Shown here: positions 11,748 to 23,561 of the stretch, one piece after another
Layout: each line of letters begins with the position of its first letter
Numbering within the stretch: the first letter of the stretch is position 1
Assembly: GCA_016617855.1 (NCBI GenBank)
Contig: JAECUM010006734.1
Location: 1 to 64,000 of the forward strand
DNA: 64,000 bases
Direction: 5' to 3'
Source of the DNA: Megalonaias nervosa
Taxonomy: Eukaryota > Mollusca > Bivalvia > Unionida > Unionidae
Made by a program: the position numbers and the translations under genes
Notes under the pieces: generated by a model
Database searches by the model: none
The model's input: the letters and a program-made list of their open reading frames with translations, nothing else
What the model was told of the DNA's origin: nothing

Positions 11748-12334
11748 CTCATTAACCCCATGTGCCATGTTTATGTGTTATGGGGTTGTACCCTACTTTT
11801 GTAACATAAACATCATTTATGATACAACAAAACAGGTTGTATTACAGAAAATGAGAATAATATAGCTCTGCAATTATACCAAATGATGCAGACTTTCTAC
11901 TTGCATTAAAAACTAGATAAAAAAAACCAACATAATTTTGAGACCTCCAAAGTTTTGTTTTCAGAAGTAGCTTTTTTTTTGTCTGGTTTTTAGACCTTCT
12001 GGCCTTAAATCTAAAGCTGATTGGTTCAAACTGCACACAGACAGATGGAACATAAAAAAAGGTAAGGTAAGTTTGGGATATGGAATATAAATGGGGCCAG
12101 GACACGAAAATTATGGATCAAATATGCAAAAATAAAGAAGCCCAATTTTCACCCTTCTTCACATGCACAGAGGAAATAGCCAATCAAAAGTAATCTCTTT
12201 TATACACCTAAGCATCCAGCTAAACAAAATCTCAGAAACAGTTGTATTTGGATGCATTCAGAAGTAATCCCCACAATGCATTTCCTAACCCCCATTTCTG
12301 GCAAAAATGAAAGGAATCTCCAGGGGTCAAAGCA
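11748..12334. mobile_element. piggyBac-like MITE, copy 1
   Basis: Flanked by TTAA at 11744-11747 and 12335-12338. Left end CTCATTAACCCCATG; right end, inverted, is TGCTTTGACCCCTGGAG, partly decayed. The interior matches the better-preserved copy at 40441-41053 (for example the tagaccttctggcctta and gcaaaaatgaaaggaatctcc blocks). No transposase. Confidence 0.72.
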
Positions 12335-12359
12335 TTAAGGGGAAAAAAGAATTATAAAA

Positions 12360-12378
12360 CGGGGGCAGGGTGGGGGGG
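12360..12378 (+). other. G-rich run with G-quadruplex potential
   Basis: Reads GGGGG CA GGG T GGGGGGG. Four runs of three G with short loops can be drawn. It lies just past the end of the piggyBac-like MITE. Formation is not shown. Confidence 0.5.
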
Positions 12379-13690
12379 AGATTAGTCCCACCAATTTGTG
12401 AGATATATTTATGACATTTGACACAACTTTGACTTGATAAACACTGGCATTGTTTAAGTGGGGAATCCAGATAAATCTGGTTTAAAGTAAAAGGAATGTC
12501 ATAATGTAAACCCAATTTATCCCATGAAAGAAATTATCCTTATGATACCTGCATTTGAACAGCTGAGATCTAAAATATACACAACTGAATGTTCCTTGAG
12601 GAACCATGCACGGTTAAACCAATATTCAACTGAATAATTTGTTATATTTTTATCTCAGGGGCCACTTAGTAATCACCAATCTGTGAGAAATTTTGGAGGC
12701 TGCAATAGCACCCACCACACCACCTTTGGCTAGGTGCATGAAAATAAACATCCCCCTTTGGATAAATATATAGACATCTGCATCTTCTAAGACTGACAAT
12801 CCCTTCCAATCCACTCTGTAAGCCTGGTAATTATGGTACATCAGCTTAGTGTTTACAAAGTAATCAAAATCCACAGGTTTAGCTGATATAAGTACACTGC
12901 CTGTAGGGAAGACATATCAGTCTGTTACTACAGGTGTAGGAGTTTACCTTGATGAACCAGATATAAATCATTAATCAACATATCTACACAGAAAATTGCT
13001 ATATCATATACAATTTCATTACAATTTCATACAGATTTTGAAAATAGTATACACATATATATATAAGCAAACATATAAAATCCTAATTTATATCTGAAAG
13101 AGGAATTTATCTGGAAGTCTGCTTGGGCATAACTGAGAGGAAATCTAGATGAGAATTTCAGGAGGAAATTGCTGAAATCTGAAATGTGCATGATTGTCCC
13201 AGGAACTGCCAACCAATCTCATCATGTGTTAAACCTAACAGTGTCAATCACAAAATAATTAAATGTGAATAGTTAAGCTCATTTAACTTGGGGCTAATTG
13301 GCACTGATTACACCCTCCCTATGGATTCCAGAGTCCCTGAAACATGCCACTTCCATGAAATAATCATATGCAAAAAAATAATATAACTTGATCTTTACTT
13401 CAGAGACTTGAAAGAGGTATATGGATATATACCAATACCTGTTTTCTATGTGAATTTTAAAGCATGTGCTCAAGCATTTTTGTTTTAAAAAATTTACAAC
13501 ACTAAAGCAGGATTTAATTTTTAGCAACAGGTACCTCATCAGAAGTTATTATTACAAATGAAAAAAGTGGCTTATTTATGCCAGATGAACACTGTGTGGT
13601 TTGTACAACAGCATGCAAGGCTGTCACTCAACCACTAGCCACGGTTCTGATGATACTGTAATGCAACATTATAGAAAGCATTATAATTGG
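12379..13690. other. No recognised feature
   Basis: AT-rich; nothing supported. Confidence 0.45.
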
Positions 13691-13880
13691 AAATATATAA
13701 ATTGGATGCTGTTATGCATATTACCACAGAGCAACACAAGTATGTTACTAAGTGTCAAGGTGAAGGGAGTAAAATGTCTAAGAGCATGCAGACCATTGTG
13801 GCTGACCCAGGTGACCTGATGATAGGATTCGAATCCAAATATTTTCTATTGCGAGTTTGGCAGCCTATTCGCGGCTCCAC
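13691..13880 (-). mobile_element. SINE family A, copy 3 (degenerate)
   Basis: On the minus strand: B box GGATTCGAATCCTATCATC, cctgggtcagcc, and the 3' block cacttagtaacatacttgtgttgctctgtg, which matches the family's cactaaataacctacttgtg block. Confidence 0.65.
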
Positions 13881-14310
13881 AAATGCTTGTAAATGAAGTA
13901 TCTATTGTACATGATAAATACTGAACCTTTTTTCTCTGTACATTGAAAACGAAGAAGAAATGGGTTCATCTAAGTATGCAATGTATGGTCTCAAAAACTA
14001 CAAAATTTGTGAGAAAATAACTGCAGTGGAGATGGAAACTGCAAGACATTATCTTTAATTCATTTCATTAAAATGTATGTATACTGTACAAAACCCAGCA
14101 GACATTTGTAATAATACCAGGGGACATGCCTTATAACTATAGTCTACACTCAGAAATTGATATAACCTGCATGTGTTCCAAATAATATCAATCATGAATT
14201 GATAACTTCAAATTAATGACCTTCCCATGCAATCCTGTCAGCATTTCATTTATGTATGCAGTATGTAATAATATTTGTGGCACCAACTGTCCCATAATGG
14301 GATACAGAAA
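13881..14310. other. No recognised feature
   Basis: AT-rich; nothing supported. Confidence 0.4.
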
Positions 14311-14342
14311 TTACAGCCTGCAGTATGCAAGATAATAAGGTA

Positions 14343-15138
14343 TAGACCATTTTTAATGAGATCCTCATGAATATTAATGTATTGCGAAAACGAGGCTAAG
14401 CTAGGCAGATCGCGACTATACTGCATATAATATATTATGTAGATTCCTTTTGCGAGAGAATATATTATATTGATCGCGGCTGTAATGGATGTAATGTATT
14501 TTAAAGAGATTGTTTCCTTTTGCGTAAGAATATTTTATATAATAGAATTACCGCTGTATATATTATAATGATGAAAACTTACTTGATATGTCCATTCTCT
14601 TAAACATAAGTTGATTTACGTCCTATCTTGAGTGTCCTTTTTCTCTACAGCACACAAAATACAAGTTAATGATAGACAAAAGAAACTATTTAAAGCATGA
14701 ATTTTGTTTCTGATTAGGTATGATTTAAATGTACAGCTATGATCAATCAATACTGTGGTCAAAACATGCGGTCAGAATAAAACATTTAGAAAATGTGCAT
14801 AGTGACACAAAATGCCCTTTTAACCAACTACGTCCCCCAAACCAGTAGAGACTTTGTGGTGTACTTTAAATAGTTTTGGGTACATGTCGGTATGCTTGCA
14901 TTTTAATTTGTATCAGAAGTGCACAACCTGGTTGTTGTTATGGTGCTTGCTGCTTTTAGTGCCTGGGGGTGGGAGTTACTGGGATTTTCCCTTTAAATTA
15001 CTTGTTTTTCTTTTCTGAATCATTTGGCAACTGACAATATGAATATACAAATTTGTTCATACGAACACATTTTTTTTTTGGTTTCAATAACAGACTGGCA
15101 GTTATATACTTACCCACAAAACAGCTGTTTGAAAGCCA

Positions 15139-15178
<40 letters not shown>

Positions 15179-15567
15179 AAAAAATCAAAGCACCCTGCCC
15201 CCAAACACACAAATTGGTCCCTTATTTATATGAACTTCTTCATTGATTATAATTAATATTATTTTTGTGGTGTTGGTAGATGGATGAATTTTAACACCCA
15301 ATATGTAAATGCAGACATTAGATAAAGTAAACATAATAGGGAAGAATCGTGTCTAAACAATATAAAATTTTGTCATTTTATGTATGGGATATTCTGTTAA
15401 TCTGTTTATTAAAATAATTTTCTCTTTAATTTTAACAAAACCTTTATCTGCCATAATTTGGTCCCCTGGTTCTAACAAATCTATAAGCTGGTGCCTAGCT
15501 TAGCCTCGTTTTGGATTCGCTGACCCAGGGTCACATGAATACATGAATACATTCTGAGAATGGTCTA
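14343..15567. mobile_element. 1.2-kb TIR element inserted in the minisatellite
   Basis: Outer ends TAGACCATT and AATGGTCTA are inverted. A perfect 21-bp inverted pair AAAACGAGGCTAAGCTAGGC+A lies inside them (14387-14407 and 15492-15512). TA dinucleotides flank both ends (14341-14342, 15568-15569). The flanks are neighbouring units of the same minisatellite. No transposase; a ~75-bp direct repeat (ccttttgcgagagaatat/ ccttttgcgtaagaatat) lies in the left part. TA target preference suggests a Tc1/mariner-type or similar mover. Confidence 0.85.
15141..15175. repeat. (AT)n microsatellite
   Basis: About 17 AT repeats inside the 14343-15567 element. Confidence 0.98.
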
Positions 15568-16711
15568 TAGCAAACCATTCTAGTCTGCAAGCTAATAATG
15601 TGTAGTAAACCAGTCTAGTGTGCAAGAGAATGTCAGGTGTCATAAACCAGTCTAGTCTGTAAAATAATAAGGTGTAGTAAGGTGGTGCTCTACAGTTTCA
15701 TATTTTGCATAGGGTTAGAATTTTAAGGAAAAAGAATTCCCCCGGAGTTTCCTCACTAGTTATACTGGCTATTTAAAAAAGACCTTGTATATTTTAGGTA
15801 TTGTTCAAAGAACCTTTAATTCCCTTTATGTTGGTGTATGATTGATGGGTGTATTATGGGTTATAGAGTATACAGCTTGGCCTTACTCCAGATGTGTACC
15901 TTTCAAAAGAGTGCTAGCTTCACTTGGTCATTTTCACTTCCTGAACTTCAGAGGTAAATTGTAAAAAAAAGAGCCAATAACTTTTTTTACATTTTATATA
16001 TTTGGTAATTCATTCATTGCACTTTCAGAAGCTGGTATTGTCTAGTCTGGCAAAATTCATTTTCCCTATTTTAAAAGCTGCTAAGGATAGTGTACTTTAG
16101 ACAAATTCAGGCTGATTTTTGGAGCACAAGGGAGCAGTCATTTTAGTCAGCAGTGTGCTAAGATCATTTAAAATTTCCAAAAGTACAATATCCAAAGAAA
16201 TGTCAGTCACATTACATCAAAGTAGCATAAAGGTATGCCAACATTCTCTCCACTGTGCATGTTTTAAATGCAAACAACTTCACCTTACATATGTCACTCT
16301 CTCAAAAGTACATAATAATTGGTGAGCAAGTCTAGTTTGCAAAATAATGAGGCATAGTAAACCAGTCTACTTTTAAAGATAATAAGGTGTAGTAACCCAG
16401 GCTAGTCGGCAAGATAATAAATGTGTAGTAAGCCAGTCTAATTTGCAAGAAAACAAGGTGTAGTAAGCCAGTCTGCATGATAATACGGTGTAATAAACCA
16501 GTCTAGTTAGCAAGATAATAAGGTGTTGTAATCCAGTCTAGTCCACAAGATAACAAGGTACAGTAAGTCAAGTTTGAAGATAATAAGGTTTAGTAAGCAA
16601 GACTAGTTTGCAAGATAAAGTGCTATAGTAAATAAGTCTAGTCTGCAGGAAAAGGTGTAATAAGCCAGTCTAGTTTGCAAGATAATGAGGTGTAGTTAAC
16701 CAGTCTATCTT

Positions 16712-17754
16712 GGCATTATACAGTCAATAATTTGTTAAAAGTGCTATTAAAAACTAGCAACCAAAAACAACATAGACATGAAACTATCCTGGCTGCCACT
16801 AACTTGCATTGTTTAAAGAACTAATCTGCATATTTGTCAATACTTATACTGTATGAATAAACTCCTAAAGCCAAAATAAAATATGATCACTTATTCTCAC
16901 TGTGTGGGACTCAGAAATTAAGTAGTCCACAAGCCCAAGGTACATTTCCTCTTGGACTAAACAGTTTTCTTAATTTCAATAGTCTGACAGCTAGTAAAGT
17001 AGTCAGCAGTCACCTAGTGAAAATTCAGCAAGTCTAGTCAATTTCTCATTCTGCTAGTCCTTCTGCTTACAAAGAAATTTATGTTAAGTTCTGGCCTCAT
17101 GTGCTCTACATCTTTCCCAATTTTTCTATCAATGTTTGTGTAAATAAGGTTGATAACTAAGTTTTAGTTTAAACCAGAGCTGCATTTTACTTTAGATTTC
17201 TACCACTTTTTTTACATAGATTCCTCTCATTAAAGATCAAAGGTGATTCTCTAGCACAATTAGGGACTAACAATGGAAGAAGGAGGTTGCCAAGACTGGT
17301 GTAACCTAATCCAATCAATGGGAGGTGTTAATAAAATAAACCTTGACAAGCACTAACAAAACAGGCCCTAATTCTGCCTAGTGCATACAGCATGTCTTCC
17401 TAAGCATCATCTGAACCATAAAAGCAGCCTTGTTTGTAATCCAACTTTCAACACTTCAAACTTGGGCTTTGGACACAAACAGCTGTTAGGGCTCAACTTA
17501 CAACAAGATATTCAGTACTGACCTTCCAAGTGGAACTATACATGAAAAATGGTAAAGACTTTAGGGGTTTTAGGAACATTTCCTCAAAATAGCTTGGTGT
17601 GCTTGTGTACTGGGATTGCCAGACAAAAAAAATTGGATTCATAGATACACAACTTTGGCCAACTGTTATCTTAAGATTGGCTGTTGTCCCTTTAAGAAAT
17701 GATACACAGTTATGCTCAGTAAAGTTGATCTGTGATAATCTGAAGCTCGTTACA
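16712..17754. other. No recognised feature
   Basis: About 1 kb; nothing supported. Confidence 0.45.
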
Positions 17755-17890
17755 GAAACTTTAAATTGTTGATGGATGGATGGATATATTAGGATTTAAT
17801 AGCATGCCAGCACAATGCTGACTATATAGTGTCAATTAAAGTGTAAATACTGTTGGAAGTTATACCTTCCTAAATACCTTTATGAAATTC
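17755..17890 (+). repeat. Family H interspersed repeat, copy 1
   Basis: Contains ggatttaatagcatgccagc, acaatgctgactatatagtg and gttataccttccta, shared with 56690-56830 and in part with 21275-21345. The class of element is unknown. Confidence 0.5.
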
Positions 17891-17906
17891 TAAAAAACCA
17901 AAGGCA

Positions 17907-18350
17907 GAACCATGGTAGCTCAATGGTCAGTGTCTGGACTCACAACCAAATGGGTGCAAAATTGAATCCTACCATCGGACCAGTCTGGGTCAGCTACTGT
18001 GGTGTGTCCTTGGACAAGACACTTTACAGCAGTTGCCTTGGTTGGTTGTTGTTGAAGGGTTTAATGCCATTTTTCAGCACAAGATAGGCTATATATGACA
18101 GCCAGTATAACTGGTGGAGGAAGAACCCTGGAAAACCCCGGGAAGAACCGACCCACAAGAAGCTACCGGCAAGCTTAATCACGTATGCACGTTAGCCAAG
18201 CCTGAGACTTGAACCCATGCAGACAGTGGTGAGATGGCAGTGATCGGAACAGTGAGTACTTTAGACCACTTGGCCACTTGGGGCTCCCAATTGCCTTGGT
18301 ACTAAATAACCTACACATGTTGCTGTGCCATAAAATGCTAAACAAAACAG
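17907..18350 (+). mobile_element. SINE family A, copy 4, split by a SINE B
   Basis: The left part (17907-18041) has the A box (TGGTAGCTCAATGGTCAG), a B-box region and gtgtccttggacaagacactttac. The right part (18300-18350) continues with actaaataacctacacatgttgctgtgcc. The interruption falls inside ttgccttgg, which is present on both sides. Confidence 0.88.
18042..18290 (-). mobile_element. SINE family B, copy 1, nested in SINE A
   Basis: On the minus strand: gggagccccaagtggccaag head with A box, B box GGTTCAAGTCTC, gcttgccggtagcttc, ggttcttcctccaccag, a tgctgaaaaatggcattaaa block and a caacaacaa tail. Flanked by the direct repeat ttgccttgg (18033-18041 and 18291-18299), its target-site duplication. 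Confidence 0.9.
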
Positions 18351-19325
18351 AAGCAAAGACAAGAAAACCATGCAAAAAGTTAAAGAAATACAAGACAAAG
18401 TTATAAAAAATATATAATACTTTAATTAAAGCACCAAAATGCGTTACAAAATCTGCATTTTGACAAAAAGTCCAGTGGTGAGTTGTAACCTCTAAGATGA
18501 CTATACATGTCAAGTCGACTGTACTACACCAGTCATGCTTAATGACTGTACATATAAAAGCGTAACGCTGGAATATTTATACATGAAAATGGCTTATTTA
18601 AGTTTACTGCCTATAAATGTTAACAAAATCAGTAACCTTGTAAATGAACATGCATGTGGCTGTCAGTCACACAATAACTATTAGTTCCATATAAATTACA
18701 TATTTCAACATCTCTGCTTAATTAGTCTGTTTCTTAGGATTTTTCTTTGTTCTTTTCCTAAAGTATGCATGATTTCCACAGTGAATGTGGCCTCACTAGG
18801 AATTAGCAAAAGCTGAGAGAATCGGTTGTACATTACAAATCAGGTTGGTTTGCTAATAACACTGACAAAACTGTTCTTAAACTACATTATTTACCCTTGA
18901 GAAACATGACTGAGAACCTTTGCCATGTAACATTTCATTTTTAAAGAAAAATGGATTCAAGTGTATATGCCACTGAACAGTTCCATTATCATTGCTGATA
19001 CAACAAAAGCATCATTTGCACATGTCAGTGAAGTAGGCCTGGTTGTGTTACCCATTTTTTTGATCATGATCCTAAGGTTATTTTGCCTAAAATGTGTGAT
19101 ATCCCGAATTCACCAAAGACATGCCATACAAACTGAATTAGCCATGATAAGGGATAAAAGGATATAGAGCAAATACAACAACTGCAAGTTGAGTGAGGTA
19201 CGATGTCTGCATTGTCTTACATATTATATAATTGCCAGGTGTACATTATGCCTCATTATTTGATGGGGGGGGGGGAATTAAAGATAAAGTTTGGAATCAA
19301 TTTGATTCAAATGCATCTTTTCAGT
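18351..19325. other. No recognised feature
   Basis: About 1 kb; a run of 12 G at 19264-19275 is the only notable feature. Confidence 0.45.
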
Positions 19326-20070
19326 TATTGTACACCATGTACACATTTATAAATTTTGGTAAAGATTGCAATCTTACAAAAGTGGCAGAGAAACTGAGCT
19401 AAATGCAACAATTTAAAGTAATTGGGGGGCCACACAGAAAATAGGTCACTGTGACTTACTTTTTCATTGGTGAGTAGTACCTTCTGAGATGAATATGCTC
19501 ATCAAGTTTTATGACTGGATAATCAAAATTTTCTGAGAAACTGAGTTCAATGCAGCAATTTTGTGTGTAACTGCTTGAACATGAAAAGTGAGCCAATGAA
19601 ACCTAATTTTCCCCTTGATGAGCTGTACCCTTCAAGATCAATACATCCATCAAGTTTATTGACTTTCCATTGAGCACTGACAGAAATTATAATATAAATG
19701 CAAATCTCAATGCAATCACTGGAGCATAAAAGTTTGTCACTGTGACCTACTTTTTTCCACAGTGTGTAGTACTATCCATGATGAATACACCCATCAAGTT
19801 TCAAGACTGTACATACAGTGATAAAAGAGAAACTGAGCTCAATGCAGAAACTTAACAATGATACCTACAATGGCCACAATACCGTAAAACAAAATTACCC
19901 CTATGCTGGTGAGGCAAAAATTGGCAAACTCATTCAATGTCTCATAAATTGAACGCGGAAATTGAAATATGGCTGAAATCCAACTACTCTCCGGTAAAGT
20001 TATAAATTGTTTATGGGCAGACAGAAAAACTGATGGACAATGTGATTATTACAGGGTTCTGTCAACTTCG
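19326..20070. repeat. Diverged ~150-bp tandem array with GGACAA tail
   Basis: The anchor gagaaactgagctcaatgca recurs near 19388, 19536, 19703 and 19828. Each unit also has a gtcactgtgacctact and a catcaagtttatgac block. The array ends in cagacagaaaaactgatgga caatgtgatt, like other arrays here. Confidence 0.75.
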
Positions 20071-21274
20071 TCAAGCAGGACCTAATTAGATGGTGTGCAT
20101 ATTTATTAAAAAGGAGGAAAAAATGGGGTTTTTATTGTTAAACACTGTAGTTAGGCAATAGACATTTATACTGGTTGTCATCGTATATGGCTTTACTCAT
20201 ACTATCATGCAGTTTTATAACCATGCATATTTTCATGCAAAATAGTAATGCATTAAAGCACTGAAAACACGTGCTTTTTAAAAACAAATCTTGAGATATC
20301 TGAGAACCATAAACCAAGGCCTTAATTAACAAAACAACGGAAGGCAGATACAACATATTTATTCCATGTATACCATATGGTCAATAAAGATGAAGATGTA
20401 CTGTACAAAAAGATTTTTGCAATGTTTTTCTAATTGTTATGGTTTGTTTTTGTTATTCTGAAAGGAAATCCCCTACAGCTTAAATGTGAAGGAGTTCAAA
20501 AGCTTTAAACCATTCTGGTTGTTAATGTTTACATATGTTCCTCTGCAAACTGTATATAAAGTTTGACATTTTTGTACTTATATTGCACTTACACATCAAG
20601 GATGCACTGCAAAGCCCTCAAAGTCCAACAGAGATAACAGGACCCTCAAAGTAACACTTGGGAAATTATGCTAGAGTCTACACTTCTTTCTAGTGCCTAT
20701 TTTATTTATTACAAACATTGTTGGTACTGTCTTTAATATGACTTTATATTCTGCCCATACATTGTGCTTAGCTGACATAAATTATCAGTAATTGCTTCAG
20801 CAGCACATACTTCAATAAACATTATGAAATTTTAATATGGAAAGCATGTTTACTGTAAACCAGAAATCATTTTTGTTTCAAGAAAATACAGTGTACCATT
20901 TTGCAAAGAACCTTGAAAAAACTGACACTTAAATTAAATCTGATGCTGTGAACAAAATGTCATGGTAATTTTCAACATTCCCCCATAAACCTGCAGTGAC
21001 TCGTTGGTAGCTTCACATTAGTGCGTAATTTACATAAGGGGTAAATAAACTTTGATGTTAGCTACTTAAACGATGTTGGTCTTTTAGGGAAATAAAGACA
21101 GGTTCATTATATCATAAATTGTGATAATTAGGTTTTGCTACAAATAAGAGACACAACTAGATCTCTTAGTGCTCACCTAGGCTTGCATAAGTGAACAATT
21201 GATCATTTCATTAAAAGAAGGATTATGTAGTATTATATAATTTGTAAAAAAAAAAAAAAAAAAACCTTTTTTGA
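20071..21274. other. No recognised feature
   Basis: About 1.2 kb; A-run at 21248-21263. Nothing supported. Confidence 0.45.
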
Positions 21275-21345
21275 TGGGTATAGGGTTTACCAGCACAATG
21301 GCACTAATCCTGGCTATGTAGTGCCATGCAGTGACTAAAATAGTG
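21275..21345 (+). repeat. Family H interspersed repeat, fragment
   Basis: Has gggtttaccagcacaatggc and ctggctatgtagtgcc in common with 17770-17830. Confidence 0.4.
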
Positions 21346-21449
21346 ATGGCAACAAGAGTCCCACACTGGATGATATTGGTCACCTGGCTTGCATAACATT
21401 TGATATTTCACTTCAGCATAACCCTAGTCTGAAACAAATTCTTTCCAAA

Positions 21450-22650
21450 GATGAAGGTATAATGAAAATGCAGTTTAAATCTTGAAAAAAATCAAATTCA
21501 TCAATAATATTCATGACATGATCTATTTACCAAGTTTTATCATTGGGAAGAGAAAATACTGCCTCTGGAGCTAAAGAGGTAACAAGTTCAGCCAATCAAA
21601 TGCAAACATCATCTAATTAATATTCATTTATTTACTAAATTGGAGAAAAATCTGATTCAAATTTGTTCTACAGAATCATAACATGCTTAGCCAATAAGAA
21701 GCAAGATTACCTCAAAAATATGTACAGATCTTGCTCATCAATCTTGTTCAACTGATTGATGATATTAGACTATTTCACAAGTTTTATCAAAGTTTGATCT
21801 GAAATACAGTTGCCAGCATACTGACAAACTCGGCCAGTCAGATGCAGGATCGTATTATTAATAAAGAGTGGATCTCACTCTTAATCAAACTTAATTAACA
21901 TCTTCATGACATGTACCTATTTACCCCATCTGATCAAAATTTTATTAATAATACAGTCTCTGGAGTGGTAAAATATCTGGCTCAACATAAAACTCATCCA
22001 ATACCTTGATCTTAGACTATTAACCAAGTTTAATCAAATTGTGGCAAATATGCTGTCTCTCAAAATGTAAAAAGTTTATATAATGTGATGCAAGATTACA
22101 TCTTTAATATGCATATATCTAACTCATAATGTGAATCATTGGCTATCCTGATGATAATATTAGACCATTTACAAAGTCTGAAAAATTCTTATCATGAATA
22201 GAGTTGCTTAAGCGCTGACAAGTTCAGCAAATCGGATGCAAGATCACCTCATTCTTATCTGTGAATCTGACTTATTATTGAACCCATTTGAGGTCATGAT
22301 GATATAAGCCCATATTCCAAGTTTGATCAGATTCTGATCAGAAATATGGCCTTCAGTGTGCTAACAAGCTGAGCAAAACAGATGCAAGATCACCTCATTC
22401 TTAAATGTGGATGTCCCTTATTATTGAACTCATTTGAGAGCTTGATGATATAAACACATATTTCAGGTTTGATTGAAGTTTGGATCAGAAATATGTTCTT
22501 CTGAGTGGTAACAAGCTTAGTCAATCAGATGCAAGATCACATCAATAATATGTGTAGATCTCACTTACTACCAAACACTTCTGAGATCTTGATGATGTAA
22601 TCCCTTATTCTAAGTCTGATCATAATCTGCTCAGATATATGGCCTCCACA
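21450..22650. repeat. Tandem array of ~147-bp units
   Basis: The anchor cagatgcaagatcacctcat recurs in diverged form from 21597. The last four anchors, at 22087, 22235, 22381 and 22528, are spaced 148, 146 and 147 bp. Each unit also has ttgatgatataa, aagtttgatca and ctgatcagaaatatgg blocks. No ORF runs through it. Confidence 0.85.
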
Positions 22651-23187
22651 AGATGCATAATATATGTCAGACAGTGCCATACCATAACCTTAAGTTCATT
22701 TTCAAATTGTGGCCATGTGGGCAAAACATATCACCTAATTTTTAGCTTCTTTGCAAAACTTGTTTTATCACAAGTCATTATTGTAATGAACTGTGGTTTT
22801 CCTTATTCTGTCTTTGGTAAGCACTGTATGCATTCGATAAACCGAAGAACTAAATGTCCGCAGTCCAAAGAGGGTATATTCTCCAGCCATGAAATAAGCT
22901 TCTTTACTAAATTATTTCCATTATTTACCAGTGTTTGTTTTCAGAACATTTAAAATAACCAGATGCTAAAGAAAAAATATATATAAAGCTGTTACTATGC
23001 TAAAATGGCTTTTCTTTACAAAATAAAATTGCTGCACACTTAATAATCTTTTTCTGTAAACAGCAATCCCTCTTTGTGATGCTGTCAATGGTATCCAAAC
23101 GTGACTGTCATTATAAGTGAGGGAGCCTTACCCTGAGAGAAGTTCCAACAAGGAAGTGCCTTAATTGAGGATTATAACACCAAAGTA
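22651..23187. other. No recognised feature
   Basis: Nothing supported. Confidence 0.4.
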
Positions 23188-23408
23188 TACCAAATATACT
23201 TGCTTATAAGTTGAGTCAAACTGCAAACAATAAAGATCCTGATCTGTTACAGCATAATGCACCTAGAGATCAGGGTCCATCTTGTTTGTTCTACTGATTA
23301 TTCCTAACAAACTGCACAGACCCTGATCTGCCCACACATAATGCGCCAGCAGATCTGGGTCTGTGCAGTTTGCAGTTGGACTCTTCTTATAAGCTAGTAT
23401 ATACAGTA
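23188..23408. mobile_element. Family M palindromic MITE, copy 4
   Basis: Starts taccaaatatacttgcttataag and ends cttataagctagtatatacagta. Full family interior, including tctactgattattcctaaca. Confidence 0.83.
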
Positions 23409-23441
23409 ATGTTTTAAAAGGTTAAATCATATTATAAAGAT

Positions 23442-23561
23442 TTCCTATTAGACAAAAACTACAAACCTTTGATTACGAGGCTGATGCTCTAATAACTGAG
23501 ATGCATTATCTCCCTTGACCAAGAATCAGAATCTAGCATGATTCCTATTAGACAAAAACTA
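23442..23561 (-). mobile_element. tRNA-half-like retroposed insert with 20-bp TSD
   Basis: A perfect 20-bp direct repeat (ttcctattagacaaaaacta) occupies 23442-23461 and 23542-23561, exactly 100 bp apart. On the minus strand the 80-bp insert ends with a tRNA 5'-half-like sequence: GGGAGATAATG, a D-arm/A-box region (CATCTCAGTTATTAGAGCA) and an anticodon-arm-like CAGCCTCGTAATCAAAGG. There is no T arm and no poly-A. It may be a truncated SINE head or a tailless tRNA retropseudogene. Confidence 0.75.

Larger units (their letters stand above)
14311..16711. repeat. ~38-bp minisatellite, interrupted
   Basis: Unit close to aaaccagtctagtctgcaag followed by ataataaggtgtagta. One unit lies at 14311-14342, about three at 15568-15680 and about ten at 16325-16711. 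The first gap is filled by the 14343-15567 TIR element; the second (15681-16324) is unique-looking sequence. Units are diverged. Confidence 0.85.

Noticed and set aside
12650..12874. 74-codon minus-strand frame as a possible exon of the RYK-like gene
   Set aside because: No transmembrane or kinase motif, and no clear donor/acceptor pair in a phase that would follow the third WIF exon.
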